From contig WFOZ01000564.1 of NCBI GenBank assembly GCA_015487825.1, forward strand, positions 1 to 5,030: 5,030 bases of DNA, read 5' to 3'. Below are positions 1 through 5,030 of this stretch, one piece after another; the first letter of the stretch is position 1; each line of letters starts with the position of its first letter. The notes below the pieces were generated by a model. The model made no database searches and was not told the origin of the DNA. It saw nothing but the letters and a program-made list of their open reading frames with translations. The position numbers were made by a program, and so were the translations under genes. The stretch is from Planctomycetaceae bacterium (GTDB taxonomy: Bacteria; Planctomycetota; Planctomycetia; Planctomycetales; Planctomycetaceae).

Positions 1-571
1 GAAAGGCACTCTGTCCGGTGGCATCGACCAGCACCTGCGAAGCGATCTCCCGTACTTCTTCTTCACCAGTCTCGGAATCTTTCAATTTCACTTTGACACC
101 AACAGCCCGATCCGCTTCGAAAAGCACATCCAACACATGAGCTCCCGTGCGGACAATGGCTCCTTTTTGAGTTGCATTTTCAGCAAGCATCAAATCGAAA
201 TCTGCCCGTTCCACCTGCCAGGTTTGAGAGGATTCGTGCGGAATGTATTCATCGAAATAAAAAGGCTGCGTGAGCTTTCCCATTTCGGTGACAAACTGCA
301 CGCTGTATTTTTTCGGGAAAGCGGATTGTTTCATCTTTTCGAGCAAACCGAGGCGTTTCAACGTGGGGTACGTCTTCGGAAGAAGCGATTCACCAATATG
401 AAAGCGAGGCATCAATTCACGTTCAAGTACCAATACCGACTTGCCGGCTTCTGCCAGGATCGCTGCACAGGTTGTCCCCGCAGGACCTGCACCAAGAATA
501 ACTACATCGTAACTCGGGCTGAGCGGAGTCTTCTGGAACGGACAATTTTTACTTGGTTTGGTTGTAATCAT
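1..571 (-). CDS. FAD-dependent oxidoreductase, halogenase-like (C-terminus beyond window)
   Basis: This is the N-terminal 190 residues of a flavoprotein whose gene continues past the left edge; the frame is open from the ATG at 571 down to position 2. A Rossmann FAD-binding motif lies at residues 21-36 (YDVVILGAGPAGTTCA), and the acidic end of the second beta strand is E50-R51. FHIGESLLP at 57-65 is typical of flavin-dependent halogenase-like and geranylgeranyl-reductase-like enzymes. QVERADFD at 119-126 and VDATGQSAF at 182-190 match later segments of the same fold. The Lys pair at 87-88 lies roughly where halogenases carry their catalytic lysine (inference, not aligned). The diagnostic WxWxIP segment would lie beyond the window, so halogenation cannot be claimed; a reductase or monooxygenase is equally possible. 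No signal peptide is seen, so it is probably cytoplasmic. The start fits the normal 20-residue lead into the Rossmann motif, but no good Shine-Dalgarno precedes it. It lies 59 bp downstream of the sulfatase gene with no clear terminator between, so co-transcription is possible. Confidence 0.85.
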   Translation of the reverse strand, partial: MITTKPSKNCPFQKTPLSPSYDVVILGAGPAGTTCAAILAEAGKSVLVLERELMPRFHIGESLLPKTYPTLKRLGLLEKMKQSAFPKKYSVQFVTEMGKLTQPFYFDEYIPHESSQTWQVERADFDLMLAENATQKGAIVRTGAHVLDVLFEADRAVGVKVKLKDSETGEEEVREIASQVLVDATGQSAF

Positions 572-630
572 GAATCACCGTTTTATGGAAGGGAAAACTT
601 TTAAGGTGGGTAGTCCTGCAAAATTTCTGG

Positions 631-2094
631 TTAAGGATAGTCCATTCCCAGATCACTATTCTTACACGATTTTATCCACAATTCCAATGGTTGCCTTAAT
701 GAATCGACAATATCAGGAAAGTCATGGCTGAGATCTTTTGTTTCTGCGGGATCCTTCAGTAAATCATACAGTTCCCAACTCTTTCCTTTATCGGGAGAAT
801 AAATTTTATATTGATGATTCATCCAGACCAGCTGCCTGGTCGATTGAAAGCCGATCGGTTTTATTCTCTTTTGAAGCTTGCCTTCGATGACAGGCATCAA
901 TGAAATTCCATCCACCGGGCGGCTCGAGGGATATTCGATCTGCAATGCGTCCAGAATTGTCGGCAGATAATCGCTGGTGAGAGCGGGGAAGTCGGTTGTT
1001 CGCTCAGAGTCAATTCGGCACGGCCATTCCAGAAGCCCGGGTACCCGAATTCCTCCTTCATACAATGATCGTTTTCGTCCTCTAAAAAACGAAGCCGAAC
1101 CGGGTGCGGAATCTGCTTTTCCTTCCGGTCCGTTATCTGAACAGAACCAGAACATCGTTGAATTGGCAACTCCCCATTGCCGCAACTGCGAGCGTAATCG
1201 CCCGACCTGTTCATCGATCGCGGTCACCGAACCAAAATAGTTTCGTTCGTACTGTGTATGTCCCGCATACGGGGCAACGTGCTTCGCTCCTGCAACAACT
1301 GGCAAGTGAGGAGCGTGAAACCAGATCACTGCAAAAAATGGCTCCTTGTTTTTTACCGCTGCGTTCATAAACGGAATCGCTCGATCCATGATAACGCGAG
1401 AATCGTCACCTTCCAGATTTTCAGAAACGATATTTCCTTTTTCATCCCAGTAGTAAGTTCCGTAGGGGAAACCTTTCGAGCGATCTTTCAGAAAGTCCCA
1501 CGTTTTCCTGTTCGATTTTTTCGGCTTAAGCATTGGATCGTAAGTTGGAACCTTCGATTCAGTAACAAAGCAACTTTCATAACCATGCTGCTGAGGAGGC
1601 GAAAAGTGCATGCGCCCGATTATTGTTGGCCCACCCCGGTTGGCATCTTTTATTTTTGTAGTTAATGTTCCCAGATGCCATTTTCCAAAATGCCCCGTTC
1701 GATAACCATGTTGTTTGAGAATCTCAGGAAGTGTAATTTCCTCCTGCGGAAGATGCCCCGTATTTGCATAATAAATGCCATAACGAAACGGATGTCTGCC
1801 TGTCAGACAGGAACCGCGTGTCGGACTGCAAACCGGTGCAGCCGCATAGAAGCGATTAAACTTCAACCCACTTCTGGCCATCTGATTTAAATGAGGTGTT
1901 TTGATCGGTGATTGAGGATTGTAGCACTGTAAATCTCCCCATCCCAAATCGTCACACATCATCAGAATTATGTTCGGACGTAATTGTGAATTTTCGCTGC
2001 AAATTCCACGAGCCGGTACGAATAAAGACAGAACGAAGGCAACGATTCCCAACCGGAAACACGGTTTCAGGTGGAGAGTGGAATCGTGATACAT
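631..2094 (-). CDS. Secreted type I (formylglycine-dependent) sulfatase
   Basis: This 487-residue protein is a complete arylsulfatase-type S1 sulfatase, which hydrolyses sulfate esters using a formylglycine made from an active-site cysteine. Residues 1-33 form a signal peptide: basic start, hydrophobic core LGIVAFVLSLFV at 15-26, then a small-residue region. It has no lipobox, so export by Sec and signal peptidase I is expected. The modification motif is CSPTRGSCLTGR at 89-100, with Cys89 converted to formylglycine. Metal ligands are D48 and D49 (MCDDLGWGD) and D320-N321 (CSDNG). The second family signature, GYRTGHFGKWHLG, spans 130-142 with K138 and H140. H260 (WFHAPH) and K341 (GRKRSLYEGGIRVP) complete the active site, so the enzyme should be functional. 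The length is normal for the family. The C-terminal segment ELYDLLKDPAETKDL (441-455) is the usual end of this subdomain. A weak Shine-Dalgarno (GAAAGAG) lies 7 bases before the ATG. The substrate (sulfated polysaccharide or other ester) cannot be read from sequence. A formylglycine-generating or maturation enzyme must be encoded elsewhere. Confidence 0.95.
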   Translation of the reverse strand: MYHDSTLHLKPCFRLGIVAFVLSLFVPARGICSENSQLRPNIILMMCDDLGWGDLQCYNPQSPIKTPHLNQMARSGLKFNRFYAAAPVCSPTRGSCLTGRHPFRYGIYYANTGHLPQEEITLPEILKQHGYRTGHFGKWHLGTLTTKIKDANRGGPTIIGRMHFSPPQQHGYESCFVTESKVPTYDPMLKPKKSNRKTWDFLKDRSKGFPYGTYYWDEKGNIVSENLEGDDSRVIMDRAIPFMNAAVKNKEPFFAVIWFHAPHLPVVAGAKHVAPYAGHTQYERNYFGSVTAIDEQVGRLRSQLRQWGVANSTMFWFCSDNGPEGKADSAPGSASFFRGRKRSLYEGGIRVPGLLEWPCRIDSERTTDFPALTSDYLPTILDALQIEYPSSRPVDGISLMPVIEGKLQKRIKPIGFQSTRQLVWMNHQYKIYSPDKGKSWELYDLLKDPAETKDLSHDFPDIVDSLRQPLELWIKSCKNSDLGMDYP

Positions 2095-2143
2095 GTTAAT
2101 GCTCTTTCAATAAAATGCCGTGCGGAAGTGGCTGGATTTTACC

Positions 2144-2172
2144 ATGACACTCGTATCGTCTGGAAATGTCAA
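2144..2172 (-). promoter_or_regulatory. Candidate sigma-70-type promoter for the sulfatase gene
   Basis: On the minus strand a perfect TTGACA (-35; plus positions 2167-2172) is followed after 17 bases by TGTCAT (2144-2149), which matches four of six -10 positions. Transcription would start near 2137, giving a leader of about 43 bases before the sulfatase ATG at 2094. The -35 box sits in the loop of the inverted repeat at 2154-2190 and the spacer contains one of its arms. This is a consensus match by eye only. Confidence 0.4.
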
Positions 2173-2190
2173 CCTTCTTCCCAGACGATA
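2154..2190. promoter_or_regulatory. Operator-like inverted repeat in the divergent sulfatase/purE region
   Basis: TATCGTCTGG at 2154-2163 is repeated in perfect inverted orientation as CCAGACGATA at 2181-2190, with 17 bases between; a further outer G-T pair could form in RNA. The centres of the arms are 27 bases apart. The repeat flanks the TTGACA box facing the sulfatase, which suggests a regulator-binding site controlling that gene and perhaps purE. An alternative is an RNA hairpin in a purE leader. No known regulator motif was recognised. Confidence 0.45.
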
Positions 2191-2334
2191 TTCAGGCATT
2201 TGATGACAGAATCTTCCCGCTGAAATCAACATTCAACAGAACGGGCAACAACAACCCCATACGACTTCTCATTCTCTTTTCCAGAGAGTAACATTGGCAC
2301 AACGAATTGCGTTAGAGAATGATCTTCCAAAAGC

Positions 2335-2339
2335 AGGGA
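2335..2339 (+). promoter_or_regulatory. Ribosome binding site that decides the purE start
   Basis: AGGGA ends 5 bases before the ATG at 2345. This favours 2345 over the in-frame TTG at 2294, which would add 17 residues ([10 protein letters not shown] and onward) not expected in PurE. GAGAG lies 5-6 bases before that TTG, so the longer form is not excluded. Confidence 0.6.
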
Positions 2340-2344
2340 ACAAA

Positions 2345-2869
2345 ATGTCTGAGTCTGAATCAACCAAACCGTTAGTCGGTATTATTATGGGCAGTACCTC
2401 TGACTGGCCAACAATGCAGCACGCCTCTGCAATTTTGAGTGAATTTGATATTCCTCATGAATGTCAGGTTGTTTCCGCTCATCGGACTCCCGATGTAATG
2501 TTCGATTATGCAAAAAATGCAGCCGGGCGTGGACTGGAAGTGATTATTGCCGGAGCAGGCGGAGCGGCTCATCTGCCGGGGATGGTCGCTTCGCAAACAA
2601 CGCTGCCTGTACTCGGGGTTCCCGTACAAAGCAAAGCTCTTTCCGGGCTTGATTCACTGCTTTCGATTGTACAGATGCCGGGCGGGATTCCTGTCGGAAC
2701 GCTGGCAATCGGAAATTCCGGGGCGAAAAATGCAGCTCTGCTTGCCAGTCGTATTCTTGCAACAACTCGATCGGAACTACAGGAAAAACTGACGAAGTTT
2801 CAGCAAAATCAAACCGAAACCGTCATCGCCAGTTCGCAGTTGGATAATGCCCCCGCACAAAATAATTGA
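2345..2869 (+). CDS. purE: N5-carboxyaminoimidazole ribonucleotide mutase, class I PurE
   Basis: PurE converts N5-CAIR to CAIR in de novo purine synthesis, in the cytoplasm, normally as an octamer. The 174-residue product from the ATG at 2345 has all class I marks: [14 protein letters not shown] at 11-24 (phosphate and nucleotide binding, with S17 and D20), SAHRTPD at 44-50 with the catalytic His46, [14 protein letters not shown] at 70-83 with His76, and [20 protein letters not shown] at 91-110. The segment [13 protein letters not shown] at 111-123 and GAKNAALLA at 126-134 complete the core. The last 25 residues are a polar Gln/Asn-rich tail beyond the fold, which is common and probably disordered. 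Dependence on PurK rather than direct AIR carboxylation (class II) is supported by the class I motifs and by purK lying next downstream. The gap to purK is 232 bp, so the two may be only partly co-transcribed. Confidence 0.96.
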   Translation: MSESESTKPLVGIIMGSTSDWPTMQHASAILSEFDIPHECQVVSAHRTPDVMFDYAKNAAGRGLEVIIAGAGGAAHLPGMVASQTTLPVLGVPVQSKALSGLDSLLSIVQMPGGIPVGTLAIGNSGAKNAALLASRILATTRSELQEKLTKFQQNQTETVIASSQLDNAPAQNN

Positions 2870-2912
2870 CTTCGTATCAACTCCTGATCCCGTTACAGAT
2901 CCCGAGCCTATC

Positions 2913-2943
2913 GTGTACCACGGCTCACAGAGCCGAGGCACTC
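2913..2943. repeat. Imperfect palindrome in the purE-purK gap
   Basis: The core CGGCTC-ACA-GAGCCG (2921-2935) is a perfect 6-bp stem with a 3-base loop. Outward, the arms 2913-2926 and 2930-2943 pair at 11 of 14 positions, with three single mismatches. No T-run follows, so it is a poor intrinsic terminator. It looks like a decayed dispersed palindromic unit (REP-like), or an RNA structure in a purE-purK transcript. Copy number cannot be judged from one window. Confidence 0.5.
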
Positions 2944-3008
2944 AACAAAAACCAATCTTAATAAATCAACAAGACTTCAACAAATTAAACGCATTCGCAG
3001 AGTGCATT

Positions 3009-3036
3009 TTGACGCACCAATTAGTACGCATATCTT
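3009..3036 (+). promoter_or_regulatory. Candidate internal promoter upstream of purK (distal)
   Basis: TTGACG (3009-3014) is followed after 16 bases by TATCTT (3031-3036). Transcription would start near 3043 and give a leader of about 58 bases before the purK ATG. It lies in the AT-rich second half of the purE-purK gap. The match is modest and by eye only. Confidence 0.25.
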
Positions 3037-3065
3037 ATTGCACACATTACGATGAGCATATCAAT

Positions 3066-3093
3066 TTGACATGGACAATTTGAACCTTATAAG
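3066..3093 (+). promoter_or_regulatory. Candidate internal promoter abutting purK (proximal)
   Basis: A perfect TTGACA (3066-3071) is followed after 16 bases by TATAAG (3088-3093). Transcription would begin near 3100, about two bases before the purK ATG at 3102, so the transcript would be almost leaderless and would lack the AAGG at 3091-3094. The good match could be chance in AT-rich DNA. Confidence 0.3.
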
Positions 3094-3101
3094 GTCCCCA
3101 A

Positions 3102-4238
3102 ATGAGTTTAACAATTTTACCCGGCAGTACTCTGGGCGTACTGGGAAGTGGCCAGCTCGGTCGGATGTTTGCTATCGCAGCTCGCGAAATGGGCTACCGT
3201 ATTCACACGTATTCTACCGAAGTAGACTCCCCGACCGGTCATATTGCAGACCGTGAATTTACCGGAGCGTATGACGATCTGGACCGCATCCGCGAATTTT
3301 CAAAAACAGTTGACGTTGTCACCTTTGAATTTGAAAACATTTCAGCACAAGCTGTTCAGGCCATCGAACAACTTGTCCCCGTCCGTCCTGCCGGTTCGGT
3401 CCTGCATACATCGCAAAACCGGATTCGAGAAAAAACAACTCTGCACCAGGCAGGGCTGCCGGTCACGCCGTTTCGTTCCATTAACACTCCAGAAGATATC
3501 ACTCGGGCGATCAATGAACTTGGCTGTTCCGCCATTTTGAAGACAGCCCAATGGGGATACGACGGCAAAGGCCAGCGATCAATCAACTCCGCCGATCAGG
3601 CAATGGATTGCTGGAACGATCTGGAGAACGTCGAGGCGATTTACGAAAAGAAGATCGACTTCATTGCGGAAGCTTCCGTTGTTGCTGCTCGCAACGAGCA
3701 GGGAGAAATTGTCTGCTGTGGTCCGATTCGTAATGAACACCACAATCATATTCTCGATTTGTCGATCTATCCCGATCCTGAAATGCAGCCATTGGAAAAA
3801 CAGGCGTGTGAAATCACACGGGGCGTTCTGGAAACGCTCGATGTCGTCGGCGTGATGTGTGTTGAACTGTTCGTCACGAAAGAAAATGACCTGCTCATCA
3901 ACGAAGTCGCACCGCGCCCTCACAATTCCGGACACCTGACCATCGATGCTTCGCCCTGCAGCCAGTTTGAGCAACAGGTTCGAGCCATCTGCAACTTACC
4001 ACTGGGAGACATGACCCCCAGTCAACCGGCAGCGATGGCTAATATTATGGGAGACCTCTGGGAAAACGGAATTCCACGATGGGAAAAAGCGTTGGCATAC
4101 CCCGGCGTTCGGCTACACCTCTACGGTAAACAAGACCCCAGACCCGGCCGAAAAATGGGCCACCTCACCGCCATTGCCAAAACAGCAGGACAAGTGAGCG
4201 AAACGGTACTCAGTGCCCGAAATTCGCTTACAGAGTAA
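3102..4238 (+). CDS. purK: N5-carboxyaminoimidazole ribonucleotide synthase PurK (ATP-grasp)
   Basis: PurK uses ATP and bicarbonate to carboxylate AIR to N5-CAIR, the substrate of PurE, in the cytoplasm. The 378-residue product is of normal length. The N-terminal pre-ATP-grasp domain opens with LGVLGSGQLGRM (11-22), and VTFEFENI (73-80) is the usual PurK strand. The ATP-grasp core has AILKTAQWGYDGKGQ at 144-158, covering Lys147 and the glycine-rich loop. It continues with IAEASVVAARNEQGEI at 188-203, RNEHHNHILDLSIYP at 210-224 and VMCVELF at 251-257. The metal- and substrate-binding strand INEVAPRPHNSGH is at 266-278 (N267, E268, R272). The C-terminal domain ends with GRKMGHLTAI at 349-358, as in other PurK proteins. 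All key segments are intact. The start is supported by AAGG (3091-3094) seven bases upstream and by the short lead to the glycine-rich loop. It follows purE on the same strand after a long gap and converges with the gene at 4480-5030. Confidence 0.97.
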   Translation: MSLTILPGSTLGVLGSGQLGRMFAIAAREMGYRIHTYSTEVDSPTGHIADREFTGAYDDLDRIREFSKTVDVVTFEFENISAQAVQAIEQLVPVRPAGSVLHTSQNRIREKTTLHQAGLPVTPFRSINTPEDITRAINELGCSAILKTAQWGYDGKGQRSINSADQAMDCWNDLENVEAIYEKKIDFIAEASVVAARNEQGEIVCCGPIRNEHHNHILDLSIYPDPEMQPLEKQACEITRGVLETLDVVGVMCVELFVTKENDLLINEVAPRPHNSGHLTIDASPCSQFEQQVRAICNLPLGDMTPSQPAAMANIMGDLWENGIPRWEKALAYPGVRLHLYGKQDPRPGRKMGHLTAIAKTAGQVSETVLSARNSLTE

Positions 4239-4246
4239 TAATTTCT

Positions 4247-4388
4247 GTAACTATTCAGCGTTGGCGTAGGGGCCGCTATTGCGGACCACCGCAGAAATAG
4301 GAGGATCCACTTCCCATCGTGGTCCGCAATAGCGGACCCTACAAATAACCTTAATTTCTGCAATAACCAAACATTGCTGAATAGTTAC
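4247..4388. mobile_element. MITE-like element with nested palindromes
   Basis: A 142-bp non-coding element begins 8 bases after the purK stop. Its ends are perfect 13-bp inverted repeats: GTAACTATTCAGC at 4247-4259 and GCTGAATAGTTAC at 4376-4388. Inside are two 24-base arms (4266-4289 and 4319-4342) in inverted orientation with one mismatch, each also able to fold alone. A third inverted pair, GCAGAAAT (4291-4298) and ATTTCTGC (4354-4361), is interleaved. If the outermost base of each end is counted as target, CTG (4245-4247 and 4388-4390) would be a 3-bp direct repeat flanking 12-bp ends. It has no coding capacity, so it would need a transposase in trans. The parent family is not recognised; an insertion-sequence-derived MITE or a REP-type unit mobilised by a RAYT are the main options. 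Confidence 0.7.
4266..4342. repeat. Paired self-complementary arms inside the MITE-like element
   Basis: The arms 4266-4289 and 4319-4342 pair at 23 of 24 positions around a 29-base spacer; the only mismatch is G4272 against A4336. The right arm alone forms a 7-bp hairpin, GGTCCGC-AATA-GCGGACC (4321-4338). The left arm forms the same hairpin with a TATT loop and one G-A mismatch. The DNA or RNA can therefore switch between one long stem and two short hairpins, the arrangement of bacterial interspersed mosaic (REP-pair) elements. Confidence 0.75.
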
Positions 4389-4479
4389 TGATTTCTTTAC
4401 GAACGTTGCCTGCGAATGGGTAGGATCTTGTTTTACGAGTGAGAGTTTCGGGGAGCGGGAACAGCTACCGTTTTTTGAT

Positions 4480-5030
4480 TCAGTTTCTTTGTTTTCTGTT
4501 GGCTGTTCGTGATTGCGTGCCGGCAGGCCAGGTGTAGACTGGTGAAACGAGGCTACTGCGTGAGCGGGAGGCTTGATGATTGAGAGTGCCGGGCTGTCCC
4601 TGTTTTGAATTTGCAGATGCGATATGATTGGTCGGATTAAATGGTATCGCATCGGTTGCTGCCGCGTTGTTGCTCACCCCGTCATTTTGAGCAACCTGCT
4701 GTTCCCCCAATGGATGCGGTGCAGTCAGGCCAGACGCATCGGGAGATTGTCCGCGAACGACCGCCTCTTCCTGAGGCTGTTCGTTCAACGCCAGCATATC
4801 TCCCTTGGGCAAATTCAATGTCGGGCTGCCCGCAAGAACCCACTTCCCCCATTTCTTTTCCAGCTTCGCAATCGTGTTCACTCCGTAATGCGTTCCCAAT
4901 GCCTGATCCCAGCTCCCGTGCCTGAGTGCATCGTGCAAAAATTGCATAAACGTTTCGCGTCCCCCCTGTTGGACGAGATAGTCTACGAGTGAATAACCTT
5001 GTGCGTACAGTTTCAAAACGTCTCTCATAT
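4480..5030 (-). CDS. C-terminal part of a probable peptidase-MA-like (DUF1570-type) protein
   Basis: The frame is open to the right edge, so the start lies outside; the Met codon at 5026-5028 is probably internal. Of the 182 residues counted from that Met, 9-67 carry a recognisable block: AQGYSLVDYLVQQGGRETF, then LHDALRHGSWDQALGTHYGV and LEKKWGKWVLAGSP. This resembles the end of planctomycete peptidase-MA-like proteins, zinc-metallopeptidase-fold proteins whose HExxH motif would lie upstream of this fragment. The similarity is from memory of the family pattern, so catalytic activity is unproven. Residues 82-182 are a low-complexity tail rich in Gln, Asn, Ser, Ala and Pro with a basic end (RTANRKQRN), probably disordered. 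The gene converges on purK with a 241-bp gap containing the MITE-like element. No intrinsic terminator is evident after the stop. An alternative is an unrelated hypothetical protein with a helical repeat-like end. Confidence 0.7.
   Translation of the reverse strand, partial: MRDVLKLYAQGYSLVDYLVQQGGRETFMQFLHDALRHGSWDQALGTHYGVNTIAKLEKKWGKWVLAGSPTLNLPKGDMLALNEQPQEEAVVRGQSPDASGLTAPHPLGEQQVAQNDGVSNNAAATDAIPFNPTNHIASANSKQGQPGTLNHQASRSRSSLVSPVYTWPAGTQSRTANRKQRN

Noticed and set aside
26..33. Lipoprotein signal in the sulfatase, suggested by the Cys after the hydrophobic core (residue numbers given).
   Set aside because: The residues before Cys32 (A-R-G-I) do not fit a lipobox, so signal peptidase I processing is more likely.
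137..604. A 155-residue plus-strand frame at the left end.
   Set aside because: It is antisense to the flavoprotein, whose Rossmann and GESLLP motifs show which strand codes.
2294..2344. TTG start for purE adding 17 residues.
   Set aside because: The added residues are outside the PurE fold and the ATG at 2345 has the better-placed AGGGA; kept only as a low-probability alternative.
2095..2344. Purine riboswitch upstream of purE.
   Set aside because: No three-way-junction core or conserved purine-aptamer loops are visible; only the 10-bp inverted repeat stands out.
2847..3083. A 78-residue plus-strand reading frame overlapping the purE end and most of the purE-purK gap.
   Set aside because: It starts inside purE in another frame, has no clear ribosome binding site or recognisable motif, and its length is easily reached by chance.
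4456..4476. CGG...CCG followed by six T as an intrinsic terminator for purK.
   Set aside because: The stem is only 3 bp with a mismatch next to it, and it lies over 200 bases beyond the stop.
4251..4652. A 133-residue minus-strand frame crossing the MITE-like element.
   Set aside because: It spans the palindromes and overlaps the end of the real gene in another frame; it has no motif.
4624..4992. A 122-residue plus-strand reading frame opposite the peptidase-MA-like gene.
   Set aside because: It is the complement of a frame with recognisable protein similarity and has no family features of its own.

Overview
The window looks like chromosomal DNA from a planctomycete, probably of the Gimesia/Rubinisphaera type. 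This is an inference from three things: a secreted type I sulfatase of the kind planctomycetes carry in large numbers, the C-terminal end of a probable peptidase-MA-like protein common in that phylum, and medium GC content with spacious intergenic regions holding palindromic repeats. No species can be named from the sequence.

Layout. Positions 1-571 (minus) hold the N-terminal 190 residues of an FAD-dependent oxidoreductase related to flavin-dependent halogenases and geranylgeranyl-reductase-type enzymes; the gene runs off the left edge. Upstream of it on the same strand, 59 bp away, is a complete sulfatase gene (631-2094). The roughly 250-bp divergent region 2095-2344 separates the sulfatase from a plus-strand purine pair. 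It contains a perfect 10-bp inverted repeat enclosing a consensus -35 box that faces the sulfatase. purE (2345-2869) and purK (3102-4238) follow. Their gap is unusually long for this pair (232 bp) and holds a palindrome and two candidate promoters. Just after purK is a 142-bp MITE-like element (4247-4388) with perfect 13-bp terminal inverted repeats around a large nested palindrome. The right end (4480-5030, minus) is the C-terminal part of a larger gene, convergent to purK.

How the genes work together. PurK and PurE together convert AIR plus bicarbonate and ATP to CAIR in de novo purine synthesis (N5-CAIR route). The sulfatase is predicted to be exported and to remove sulfate esters from external or periplasmic substrates. 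The flavoprotein downstream may be co-transcribed with it, but no functional link can be shown. The most unusual structure is the nested palindromic element between purK and the convergent gene. The second is the operator-like inverted repeat in front of the sulfatase. I found no RNA gene, CRISPR array, defence system or clearly novel multigene system.
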